The notes below the pieces were generated by a model, which saw only the letters and a list, made by a program, of their open reading frames with translations, was not told where the DNA came from and did no database searches. This document shows positions 1 to 5,220 of a stretch of DNA of 8,405 nt, piece after piece. Location of the stretch: assembly GCA_964589725.1 (NCBI GenBank), contig CAZPUJ010000789.1, forward strand, positions 1 to 8,405, given 5' to 3'. Every line of letters starts with the position of its first letter. Position 1 is the first letter of the stretch. The position numbers and the translations under genes are program-made. This DNA comes from CAYSHJ01 sp964589725. Its GTDB lineage: Bacteria; Planctomycetota; Planctomycetia; Planctomycetales; Planctomycetaceae.

Positions 1-359
1 TGCGGCGTGAACTGGCGGCTCGGCAGCGCGAGTACGCCGAGGGCCGCAATGTCGTGACCGAAGGACGCGACCAAGGAACCGCCGTCTTCCCGAACGCCGA
101 GTGCAAGTTCTACCTCACGGCCAATGCCGAGGAACGAGCTACCCGTCGGCAGCGCGAACTGCGCGAACACGACCAAAAAGTCGAGTTGGACGACATCCTG
201 CGGCACATTCGCGAACGGGACGATCGAGACAAATGCCGCGTCATCGATCCCCTCAAAGCCGCCGCTGACGCGGTCCGAGTCGACACGTCGGGTTCGTCAC
301 CGGAGGAGGTTCTCGATCGCCTGGAGCAAATCGTTCGGGAGCGGATGCCGAAACCGTAG
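1..359 (+). CDS. cmk: Cytidylate kinase, C-terminal part (5' end outside window)
   Basis: Phosphorylates CMP/dCMP with ATP in the cytoplasm, supplying CDP/dCDP for nucleic acid and CTP synthesis. Only the last 118 residues are present, reading from base 3 to the TAG at 357-359; full family members are roughly 220-230 residues. Visible hallmarks in order: 'EGRDQGTAVFP' (the EGRD-x-GT-x-VFP strand-loop of CMP kinases), 'LTANAEERATRR' (the LTA-x-x-EERA-x-RR segment), 'IRERDDRD' (arginine-rich lid) and 'DPLKAAADAVRVDTSG' (the PL-x-x-AADA-x-x-xDT motif near the C-terminus). A GTG at 54 could be mistaken for a start, but the frame is open to the window edge and the upstream residues fit the family, so the true start lies outside. 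It converges on the dus gene; only 19 nt separate the two stop codons and that gap is the core of a palindrome. Confidence 0.95.
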   Translation, partial: RRELAARQREYAEGRNVVTEGRDQGTAVFPNAECKFYLTANAEERATRRQRELREHDQKVELDDILRHIRERDDRDKCRVIDPLKAAADAVRVDTSGSSPEEVLDRLEQIVRERMPKP

Positions 360-382
360 GTCGGATTGGCAATCCGTCCTAC
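356..382. repeat. Palindromic REP-like hairpin between convergent genes
   Basis: A 27-nt inverted repeat. Outer arms are GTAGG (356-360) and CCTAC (378-382), then a T/T mismatch (361 and 377), inner arms CGGATT (362-367) and AATCCG (371-376), and a GGC loop (368-370). That gives 11 paired bases. The TAG inside each outer arm is used as a stop codon: by cmk on the plus strand (357-359) and by dus on the minus strand (379-381). There is no T-tract on either side, so it is not a standard intrinsic terminator. It could still act as a bidirectional mRNA-end stabiliser or a Rho-assisted stop. I recall similar hairpins scattered through planctomycete genomes, but copy number cannot be judged here. 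Confidence 0.8.
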
Positions 383-1464
383 CACCGCTCGACCGGTCCT
401 GACGGAACCGGGATGTGCATCTCTGGCAATTCGCCCGAGCGACAGCCGGTCACTGGACCGTCGCAGTGGACTTGATCGAAGTACTCTTCCAATTGCTCGG
501 CGGTCGTCAGCAATTGGAACTCGTGTCGCAATCGGGCGCGCACGTGCATGGCTTTCAAATACCAATGAGCCATCTTTCGAAAGCCGACGATCGCGGACTC
601 CGGATCTTTGAGTTCCGCCAGATACAGAAGCTGTCGCCGCATCAGGTTAAGCCGCTCGTCAAAGTTGCCCGGCGGGCTGAACGAGCCGGTCGTTTCCCAT
701 TCCACCAATTGGCGAAAGATCCACGGATTGGCGAGCGCGCCACGCCCGATCGAGACTCCGTGGCATCCCGTTTCGCGGAGCATGATATCGGCGTCAACAA
801 CCGTGCGCACATCACCGTTGCCGATCACCGGAATGCGTTCGACCGCCTCGACGACTTCCCGAATGCCAGCTCGATCGACGGCCCCGGTGAATCCTTGAGC
901 TCGCGTCCGTCCGTGAATCGCCACGGCGGCGACACCAGCTTGCTCGAACTCGCGAGCGAAAATCGGAGCCGTGATCTGCGTGCTGTCCCAACCCAGCCGC
1001 ATCTTGACCGTGATCGGAATCCGCACCGACTCCACGACCGCTCGCACGAGCTGAAGCGTTTCATCCTGCCGGCACATCATGCTCGCGCCGGACCCATTGC
1101 TGACGATTCGCCGCACGGGACAGCCCATGTTGATGTCAATCGAGTCAACGCCGCGAGCTTCCAAGAATTGAGCCGCCTCACGCATCGCGCTGACATCGCT
1201 CCCAAAGATCTGCACGGCAAAAGGCGAGTCTTCGGGGCAGGTCTCGATCAGTTCGAGCGATTTGCGGCTTCCTTCAAGCAGTCCGCGGGCGTTGACCAAA
1301 TCGGTCGTGGCCAGTCCAACGCCGCCGATCTCGCGCACGATGCGGCGAAACGGCAAGTTCGTGAACCCGGCCAACGGCGACAGAAGATACCGCGACGTCA
1401 GCCGCAGCGAGCCGTAACAGACCGGCGGCGGAAAGTTCGGACGTGGGACGATCTCGGCGGACAT
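379..1464 (-). CDS. dus: tRNA-dihydrouridine synthase, DusB-like
   Basis: FMN- and NADPH-dependent enzyme reducing uridines in the tRNA D-loop to dihydrouridine. About 361 residues, slightly above the usual 320-340. Motifs in order, numbered from the chosen start: 'LSPLAGFTNLPFRRIVRE' (28-45, N-terminal FMN-binding segment), 'VQIFGSD' (84-90), 'DINMGCPVRRI' (110-120) with catalytic Cys115, 'VKMRLGW' (153-159) with active-site Lys154, 'AIHGRTRAQGFTG' (182-194), 'IPVIGNGDV' (211-219) and 'IGRGALANPWIF' (239-250), which ends the TIM-barrel phosphate-binding region. The C-terminal helical tRNA-binding domain follows. I chose ATG 1464 over ATG 1476, which adds only four residues, because GGGGAG lies 4 nt upstream of it whereas 1476 has no clear ribosome-binding site. 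It lies downstream of prfB on the same strand, with 181 nt between them holding a REPIN-like repeat pair. The DusB subfamily assignment is less certain than the enzyme class. Confidence 0.93.
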   Translation of the reverse strand: MSAEIVPRPNFPPPVCYGSLRLTSRYLLSPLAGFTNLPFRRIVREIGGVGLATTDLVNARGLLEGSRKSLELIETCPEDSPFAVQIFGSDVSAMREAAQFLEARGVDSIDINMGCPVRRIVSNGSGASMMCRQDETLQLVRAVVESVRIPITVKMRLGWDSTQITAPIFAREFEQAGVAAVAIHGRTRAQGFTGAVDRAGIREVVEAVERIPVIGNGDVRTVVDADIMLRETGCHGVSIGRGALANPWIFRQLVEWETTGSFSPPGNFDERLNLMRRQLLYLAELKDPESAIVGFRKMAHWYLKAMHVRARLRHEFQLLTTAEQLEEYFDQVHCDGPVTGCRSGELPEMHIPVPSGPVERW

Positions 1465-1468
1465 TTCG

Positions 1469-1474
1469 CTCCCC
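1469..1474 (-). promoter_or_regulatory. Shine-Dalgarno deciding the dus start
   Basis: On the minus strand GGGGAG is followed by CGAA and then ATG at 1464. The motif overlaps the alternative upstream ATG at 1476, which itself lacks a purine-rich leader, so the downstream start is preferred. Confidence 0.6.
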
Positions 1475-1494
1475 ATACGCTCGCGACAGCCGTT

Positions 1495-1614
1495 ATTGGC
1501 GAGCGGGGGGCGTTAGCCCCCTGATGCGCCCGCACGACCACCTGTTTCCACTCGATCACCACGCATTTATCACCGTGCAACCCATCAGGGGGCTGACGCC
1601 CCCCGCTCGCCAAT
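1495..1614. repeat. REPIN-like inverted pair of 32-nt REP elements
   Basis: Copy 1 (1495-1526) begins ATTGGCGAGCGG and ends CCCCCTGATG; copy 2 (1583-1614) is its reverse complement with a single mismatch (the T in GTTA is C in the partner). Each copy carries its own small GC-rich hairpin, GGGGGC facing GCCCCC across a 4-nt loop (1505-1520 and 1588-1603). The 56-nt spacer 1527-1582 shows no gene. The organisation (two inverted REPs about 120 bp overall, in an intergenic gap) matches REPIN/BIME elements, which in other bacteria are mobilised in trans by RAYT-type TnpA transposases. No such transposase is in the window. It lies between prfB and dus and could affect readthrough or mRNA decay between them. 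Confidence 0.8.
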
Positions 1615-1645
1615 GCTGCCGGCATTTAGCAGCGACGCGAGCCGA

Positions 1646-2756
1646 CTACACCTTGCCAAGTTTCCAGCGCAAATACGCTTCCAAGAACTCGTCGATCTCG
1701 CCATCGAGTACGGGGTACGGATTGCCGACTCGCAGGCCCGTGCGCGCGTCCTTGACGAATTGATCGGGATTAAGAACGTAATGCCGCACTGGCTCGCCGC
1801 CAAAACCGATTTTGGTTTTGGAGCCTCGCTTGGCGGCGCTCTCGGCTTCCCGCTTCTCGCGTTCAATCTGATACAACTTGGCAATCAACATCTTACGAGC
1901 AATCGAACGGTTCTTCTGCTGACTCCGTTCGTTTTGACAGGCCGCGACCACGCCGGTCGGGATGTGCGTCAGCCGCACCGCCGAGTCGGTCTTATTGACC
2001 TTTTGTCCGCCCGCTCCGCCCGAGCGGTACGTGTCGACGCGCACGTCCCTTTCCCAGTCGACGTCGATCTCGACGCTCTCGTCCACTTCAGGCGTGACGT
2101 CCACCGCCGCGAACGATGTCTGCCGTCGAGCCGCCGCGTCGAACGGGCTGATGCGGATCAACCGATGCACGCCGTTCTCACCCTTCAAGTGTCCGTAGAC
2201 ATAATCGCCGCGGATCGCATACGTCGCGTTGCGAATGCCCGCTTCTTCGCCCGGCGAGCGGTCCAGTTCTTCGACCGCATAGCCGTGATTCTCGGCCCAG
2301 CGCAGATACATACGCGTCAGCATCTCGGCCCAATCGGCCGCGTCGGTGCCGCCCTCTCCCGCCTGAACCTGCACATACGCGCCGCAGGCATCTTCCGGGG
2401 CGGACATCATCTCTTGGAGTTCCAACTCCGCGAGCTGCTGTTCGACTTGTCCGGTCAAATGCTTGAGTTCACGTTCGCTATCGCTAGAAGTGTCATCCTT
2501 CGCGAACTCCAACAGCACTTGCATATCGTCCGCCGCCGACACAAGGGCCTTCAACGGTTTTGTCACGAGCTGCAATTGCTGCAATTCCGTGACCATGCCT
2601 TGAGCCTTCTCTTGGTTGCCCCAGAATCCGGCTTGAGCCATTGCGGAATTGATCTCGTCGATCCGTTTTTGCTTGATCATCAAGTCAAAGAGAGTCGCGC
2701 AGGTGCAAGATGCGCGCCCGTAAATCGTCGCACTTTTCGCGCAACGTGTGATCCAT
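1646..2756 (-). CDS. prfB: Peptide chain release factor 2 (programmed +1 frameshift)
   Basis: RF2 recognises UGA and UAA in the ribosomal A site and triggers peptidyl-tRNA hydrolysis. Translation starts at ATG 2756, preceded by AGGA (2767-2764) with a 7-nt spacer. It runs 23 codons (MDHTLREKCDDL...RDSL), then meets an in-frame TGA at 2687-2685. A +1 shift at CTT-TGA-C continues as DLMIKQKRIDEIN to the TAG at 1648-1646, giving about 369 residues against 365 in E. coli. Key motifs fall where expected: the 'SPF' stop-codon-reading tripeptide at about 203-205 and catalytic 'GGQ' at about 249-251 in 'YRSGGAGGQKVNKT'. The N-terminal domain is helical ('FWGNQEKAQGM'). A longer reading of the main frame back to 2917 without a shift would give an unrelated N-terminus and is rejected. 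It is downstream of rfbB (121 nt gap) and upstream of dus. Confidence 0.96.
2684..2690 (-). promoter_or_regulatory. prfB +1 programmed frameshift site CTTTGAC
   Basis: The minus strand reads CTT TGA C exactly as in the classical RF2 autoregulatory site: the P-site CUU codon slips onto UUU while the slow UGA (followed by C) waits for RF2. Low RF2 therefore favours the shift and full-length synthesis. The usual internal Shine-Dalgarno (AGGGGG three nt before CTT in E. coli) is replaced here by CGCGAC, so the stimulatory element appears weak or absent. Confidence 0.93.
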
Positions 2757-2777
2757 GTGAGTTTCCTGTTGCCAGTC

Positions 2778-2836
2778 GCTGAATTCGCAAGAATCCAGCC
2801 GAGATCGTCCACCGCTCTGAATTCCTGAGAATTCAG
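2778..2836. repeat. Two tandem small hairpins upstream of prfB
   Basis: Hairpin A (2778-2799): GCTG, A/C mismatch, ATTC, loop GCAA, GAAT, CAGC. Hairpin B (2817-2836): perfect 8-bp stem CTGAATTC / GAATTCAG with loop CTGA. Both share the core CTGAATTC. They occupy the 121-nt gap between the rfbB stop and prfB start. On the minus strand no T-run follows either, so they are poor terminators; a leader structure of prfB or an mRNA processing element is possible. Confidence 0.5.
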
Positions 2837-2877
2837 CGACGTCCATTTTCGAATCGCTTCCCGTATTGCTGCTCGTA

Positions 2878-3864
2878 CTATTTGCGATACTCGCCCGACT
2901 TGATACGGTCGATCCACGCTCTATTGGCGAGATACCAATCGATGGTTTCTTTCAATCCCTCGCGAAAGGTCGCTTGCGGCTTCCAGCCGAGTTCGGTTTC
3001 CGACTTGCGGCAGTCGATCGCGTATCGCTGGTCGTGGCCCGGTCGGTCTGCGACGTACTTGATCAACGTCTGCGGCTTGCCAAGCAGATCGAGCAGCAGC
3101 AGCGTCAGGTCGATATTTCGCACCTCGCTGTGTCCGCCGAAATTGTAGACCTCACCGACGCGACCTTGTCGCAGTCCGGCGTCGATACCTCGGCAGTGAT
3201 CAAGGACGTGAATCCAATCACGCACGTTCTCGCCGGTGCCGTAGACCGGCAGTGCTTGATCGTGCATCGCGTTCGATATGAACAGCGGAATCAACTTTTC
3301 TGGGAACTGATACGGCCCGTAGTTGTTCGAGCATCTCGTGATCACGGCCGGAAACCCAAACGTGTGAACGTAGCCTCGCACAAGCATGTCAGCAGCCGCC
3401 TTCGATGCCGAATACGGACTGTTCGGAGCCAGCGGAGTTTCTTCCGTGAAGAAGCCTTCGGCACCGAGACTGCCGTACACCTCGTCCGTCGAAACTTGCA
3501 GAAAACGGCTCACACCCACCGCGCGACAGGCGTCCATCAGAATTTGTGTGCCAACGATGTTCGTCCGCACGAACGGCCCACTGTCCAGGATGCTCCGATC
3601 GACATGGCTCTCCGCCGCGAAGTTCACAACCGCATCGATACTCTGTGACAGCAACAGGCCTTCAACGAGTTCGCGATCACCGATGTCGCCCTGTTGGAAG
3701 ACATATCGCGAGTCGTTCGCAATGTCGGCCAAATTCTCCGGGTTGCCGGCGTACGTCAGCTTGTCGAGGTTCACGATCTTCTGATCGGGATAAGTTGTCA
3801 ATTGCCAGCGAATGAAGTTCGCCCCAATGAATCCGCAACCACCGGTGACGAGTAGTGTCGACAT
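2878..3864 (-). CDS. rfbB: dTDP-glucose 4,6-dehydratase
   Basis: Extended short-chain dehydrogenase/reductase that converts dTDP-D-glucose to dTDP-4-keto-6-deoxy-D-glucose using bound NAD+. This is the second step towards dTDP-L-rhamnose and other deoxysugars of surface polysaccharides. It has 328 residues, the usual length. Visible: Rossmann motif 'TGGCGFIG' (7-14), 'LDKLTYAGNPENL' (33-45, diagnostic of RmlB rather than other epimerases), 'NFAAESHVDRSI' (81-92), 'STDEVYG' (125-131) with the Thr-Asp-Glu catalytic trio, 'YSASK' (151-155) with catalytic Tyr151 and Lys155, 'NNYGPYQFPEKLIPL' (180-194) and 'RPGHDQRYAID' in the substrate-binding C-terminal half. Start ATG 3864 opens directly into the nucleotide-binding strand; the upstream GGGA is about 12 nt away, so the ribosome-binding site is weak. 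No rmlA, rmlC or rmlD lies in the window. Confidence 0.96.
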   Translation of the reverse strand: MSTLLVTGGCGFIGANFIRWQLTTYPDQKIVNLDKLTYAGNPENLADIANDSRYVFQQGDIGDRELVEGLLLSQSIDAVVNFAAESHVDRSILDSGPFVRTNIVGTQILMDACRAVGVSRFLQVSTDEVYGSLGAEGFFTEETPLAPNSPYSASKAAADMLVRGYVHTFGFPAVITRCSNNYGPYQFPEKLIPLFISNAMHDQALPVYGTGENVRDWIHVLDHCRGIDAGLRQGRVGEVYNFGGHSEVRNIDLTLLLLDLLGKPQTLIKYVADRPGHDQRYAIDCRKSETELGWKPQATFREGLKETIDWYLANRAWIDRIKSGEYRK

Positions 3865-3920
3865 GAATTCGTTTTTTCCCAGCTCTGTCGAAGATGCTGA
3901 TCCCTACAGACCGTCCTTAA

Positions 3921-3961
3921 GTAACAACCAAGTTGCTCACGAGGACACCTGCAACTGTTAC
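3921..3961. repeat. Bulged inverted repeat
   Basis: GTAAC (3921-3925) pairs with GTTAC (3957-3961), and AGTTGC (3931-3936) pairs with GCAACT (3951-3956). Together these give 11 base pairs interrupted by a one-sided 5-nt bulge (3926-3930), with a 14-nt loop. There is no T-tract. It overlaps the end of the putative integrase remnant, whose TAA lies in the right arm. Confidence 0.5.
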
Positions 3962-4056
3962 TGAATCAGCCGGCAAAGGTCGAGGCGAATGAACGTCTGC
4001 CCGCCAAGCTGAAACACCAGCCGATAGATGTCGCCACGTTTGTCTAACCAAGCCAT
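3958..4056 (-). pseudogene. Possible remnant of a tyrosine-recombinase N-terminus
   Basis: A 32-codon frame starting at ATG 4056 and ending with TAA at 3960-3958. The peptide begins 'MAWLDKRGDIYRLVFQLGG' and continues 'QTFIRLDL'. This resembles the N-terminal arm-binding segment of phage-type integrases (short beta hairpin of the type 'KRG-x-x-Y-x-x-x-F-x-x-GG-x-x-F'). A purine-rich GGGAGGG lies about 7 nt upstream, as expected of a real start. No core-binding or catalytic domain (Arg, His-x-x-Arg, Tyr) follows in any frame, so if related it is a truncated relic. It lies 148 nt from the 3' end of tRNA-Leu, a common integration target. The resemblance is from memory of the family and the fragment is short; a chance peptide or a small unrelated protein remains possible. 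Confidence 0.4.
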
Positions 4057-4160
4057 CGTGTTTCCCTCCCGCGAAGATTGTCCTATCAACGTCAACCGAT
4101 GCAGGACCAACACGAATGCAATGCGCTCCCCAATTTCCTCCCCAGTCGGTGTTGGGAAAC

Positions 4161-4195
4161 AAAAAAGGACTTAGGAGAGTTCGCCCTAAGTCCTT
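4161..4195 (-). terminator. Intrinsic terminator of tRNA-Leu
   Basis: On the minus strand, 11-bp perfect stem AAGGACTTAGG (4195-4185) / CCTAAGTCCTT (4175-4165) with a 9-nt loop, followed by an unbroken T-tract down to 4161. It begins 9 nt past the tRNA 3' end. Because the tRNA transcript stops here, rfbB probably has its own promoter in 3865-4160. Confidence 0.92.
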
Positions 4196-4204
4196 ATCTA
4201 GCAG

Positions 4205-4290
<86 letters not shown>

Positions 4291-4506
4291 GAGGTCGGCA
4301 ACGTCACACAATCCTGAATTTGATTTGAGCTGGCTCGGTGTCGGAGAATCTGCGAGCGGGGTGGAAGTATAGCCCGCGCGGAAGTTGCCGCAAGTCGCCG
4401 GTTTTGTGGTTGTCACGAATCAGCGGGTCGACAGTACTGCCGAATCGAGACGGTCCGCTTTAATATACATGTTGGACGTGAACGTGTTGGTGGAGATGCT
4501 TTCATC
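4291..4506. other. Divergent intergenic region
   Basis: Separates the minus-strand tRNA-Leu from the plus-strand hypothetical gene at 4507 and should carry promoters in both directions. Besides the tRNA promoter, the plus strand shows an AT-rich TTTAATATACA patch (4459-4469) that could hold a -10, without a convincing -35 17 nt upstream. Two similar words, ATGTTGG (4469-4475) and GTGTTGG (4484-4490), flank ACGTGAAC and could be an operator or chance. A short frame ATG CTT TCA TCG TGA (4496-4510) overlaps the GTG start of the next gene. Confidence 0.35.
4366..4393 (-). promoter_or_regulatory. Candidate promoter for tRNA-Leu
   Basis: On the minus strand, TTGCGG (4393-4388) as a -35 and TATACT (4371-4366) as a -10 are separated by 16 nt. 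The -10 is a 5/6 match to TATAAT, the -35 a weaker match to TTGACA. A start near 4359 would leave a leader of roughly 70 nt before the tRNA. Confidence 0.45.
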
Positions 4507-5220
4507 GTGACGCCGCTCAATTCTTTATCGCCGAGTCCCAGTGACGAACCGCCAGATGAGGCACCGGCAACTTTGCAGGGGATCGCGGAGCGATTGCAAA
4601 AGGCATTGGAAGAGCTCTTCGCGGTGAAGTCCCGAGCGGAGGAGATTTCAAAAACGGCAATGCTGCCGGAGGAAGTCGAGCGTGTGCTGTCGGCGGTGGC
4701 GCGGACGGAAAGTCAGGAAGGTCACGAGACCACGGCAACGGCGGAACCATCAGGAGAGCATGTTGAATTGGTCGAGCGTCGTTTGTACATGCCGTTTTCC
4801 GATGGCTGGAGCGTGCGGATCAAAACGGGGCAACGCGAGTATTGCCATTACCAACAGGCGGGCGAGGAGTGGTTTCACATCCTGATCAACGGCGAACTCT
4901 ACTTGCAGCGAGGTTCCGAAAGGCTGTGCCTCAACTGCGCGCACCGGCAAGGCGTCCTCACGGACGACCGACTGTATTGGCAGAGACGACGGACACGATC
5001 ACCGGCTCCGTTAATTGAACCGCCCGATCCGATTGACGTGCCGGATGCGGCCGGTGAAGTGAGTCGCTCATTCGAGGAAGCCGAAACGCGCGGCGAACGG
5101 CTGTGGGGGCGAACACTCGAAACGCCAGAGACGTTTCCGATGTCGGGCGCGGCCGACTCGCAAGCCGATTCCACTCCATCGCCACTTCTCGAATCGGACC
5201 ACCCACGGAGTTCAACATGA
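4507..5220 (+). CDS. Hypothetical protein, coupled to GH15-like protein
   Basis: 237 residues; I do not recognise the family. The start is GTG 4507, with GGAG (4492-4495) 11 nt upstream; no better in-frame start exists. Residues 1-20 are Pro/Ser/Asp-rich. Residues 22-65 look alpha-helical and possibly coiled-coil. Residues 88-162 form the only compact-looking part, 'LVERRLYMPFSDGWSVRI' followed by alternating hydrophobic/charged strands ('EWFHILINGELYLQRG') and a lone CxxC, 'CLNC' (141-144), too little for a zinc site by itself. The remainder (163-237) is Pro/Glu/Ser-rich and probably disordered. There is no signal peptide or membrane segment, so it is likely cytoplasmic. Its TGA overlaps the next gene's ATG (ATGA, 5217-5220), implying translational coupling and perhaps a working partnership with the GH15-like protein. 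Confidence 0.75.
   Translation: MTPLNSLSPSPSDEPPDEAPATLQGIAERLQKALEELFAVKSRAEEISKTAMLPEEVERVLSAVARTESQEGHETTATAEPSGEHVELVERRLYMPFSDGWSVRIKTGQREYCHYQQAGEEWFHILINGELYLQRGSERLCLNCAHRQGVLTDDRLYWQRRRTRSPAPLIEPPDPIDVPDAAGEVSRSFEEAETRGERLWGRTLETPETFPMSGAADSQADSTPSPLLESDHPRSST
5207..5210 (+). promoter_or_regulatory. Shine-Dalgarno fixing the GH15-like start
   Basis: GGAG followed by TTCAAC and ATG (5217), inside the end of the upstream gene. Together with the ATGA stop/start overlap it supports coupled translation and the 438-residue form. Confidence 0.65.

Larger units (their letters stand above)
3865..4164. other. Gene-poor stretch between rfbB and the tRNA-Leu terminator
   Basis: About 300 nt with no intact gene. 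It holds a possible integrase-gene remnant (4056-3958, minus), a bulged inverted repeat (3921-3961) and the likely promoter region of rfbB. Longer open frames across it run into the tRNA on either strand and are not credible proteins. No direct copy of the tRNA-Leu 3' end, which would mark an attachment site, was seen by eye. Confidence 0.5.

Noticed and set aside
356..382. Palindrome as a classical intrinsic terminator
   Set aside because: No T-tract follows the stem on either strand.
415..1524. Long plus-strand open frame (369 codons) opposite dus
   Set aside because: It is antisense to a gene with full DusB-type motifs; its own product is His/Arg/Asp-rich with no recognisable motif, as expected of a shadow in GC-rich DNA.
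1613..2782. Long plus-strand open frame (389 codons) opposite prfB
   Set aside because: It mirrors the RF2 coding strand, begins inside the REP-like element flank and shows no family motif.
2757..2917. Upstream extension of the prfB main frame to 2917
   Set aside because: The added residues do not resemble RF2 and overlap the rfbB 3' end; the zero-frame ATG at 2756 plus +1 shift reproduces the normal RF2 N-terminus and length.
3921..3961. Bulged inverted repeat as an integron attC site
   Set aside because: The arms lack the GTTRRRY / RYYYAAC core pattern, and no integron integrase or cassette is present.
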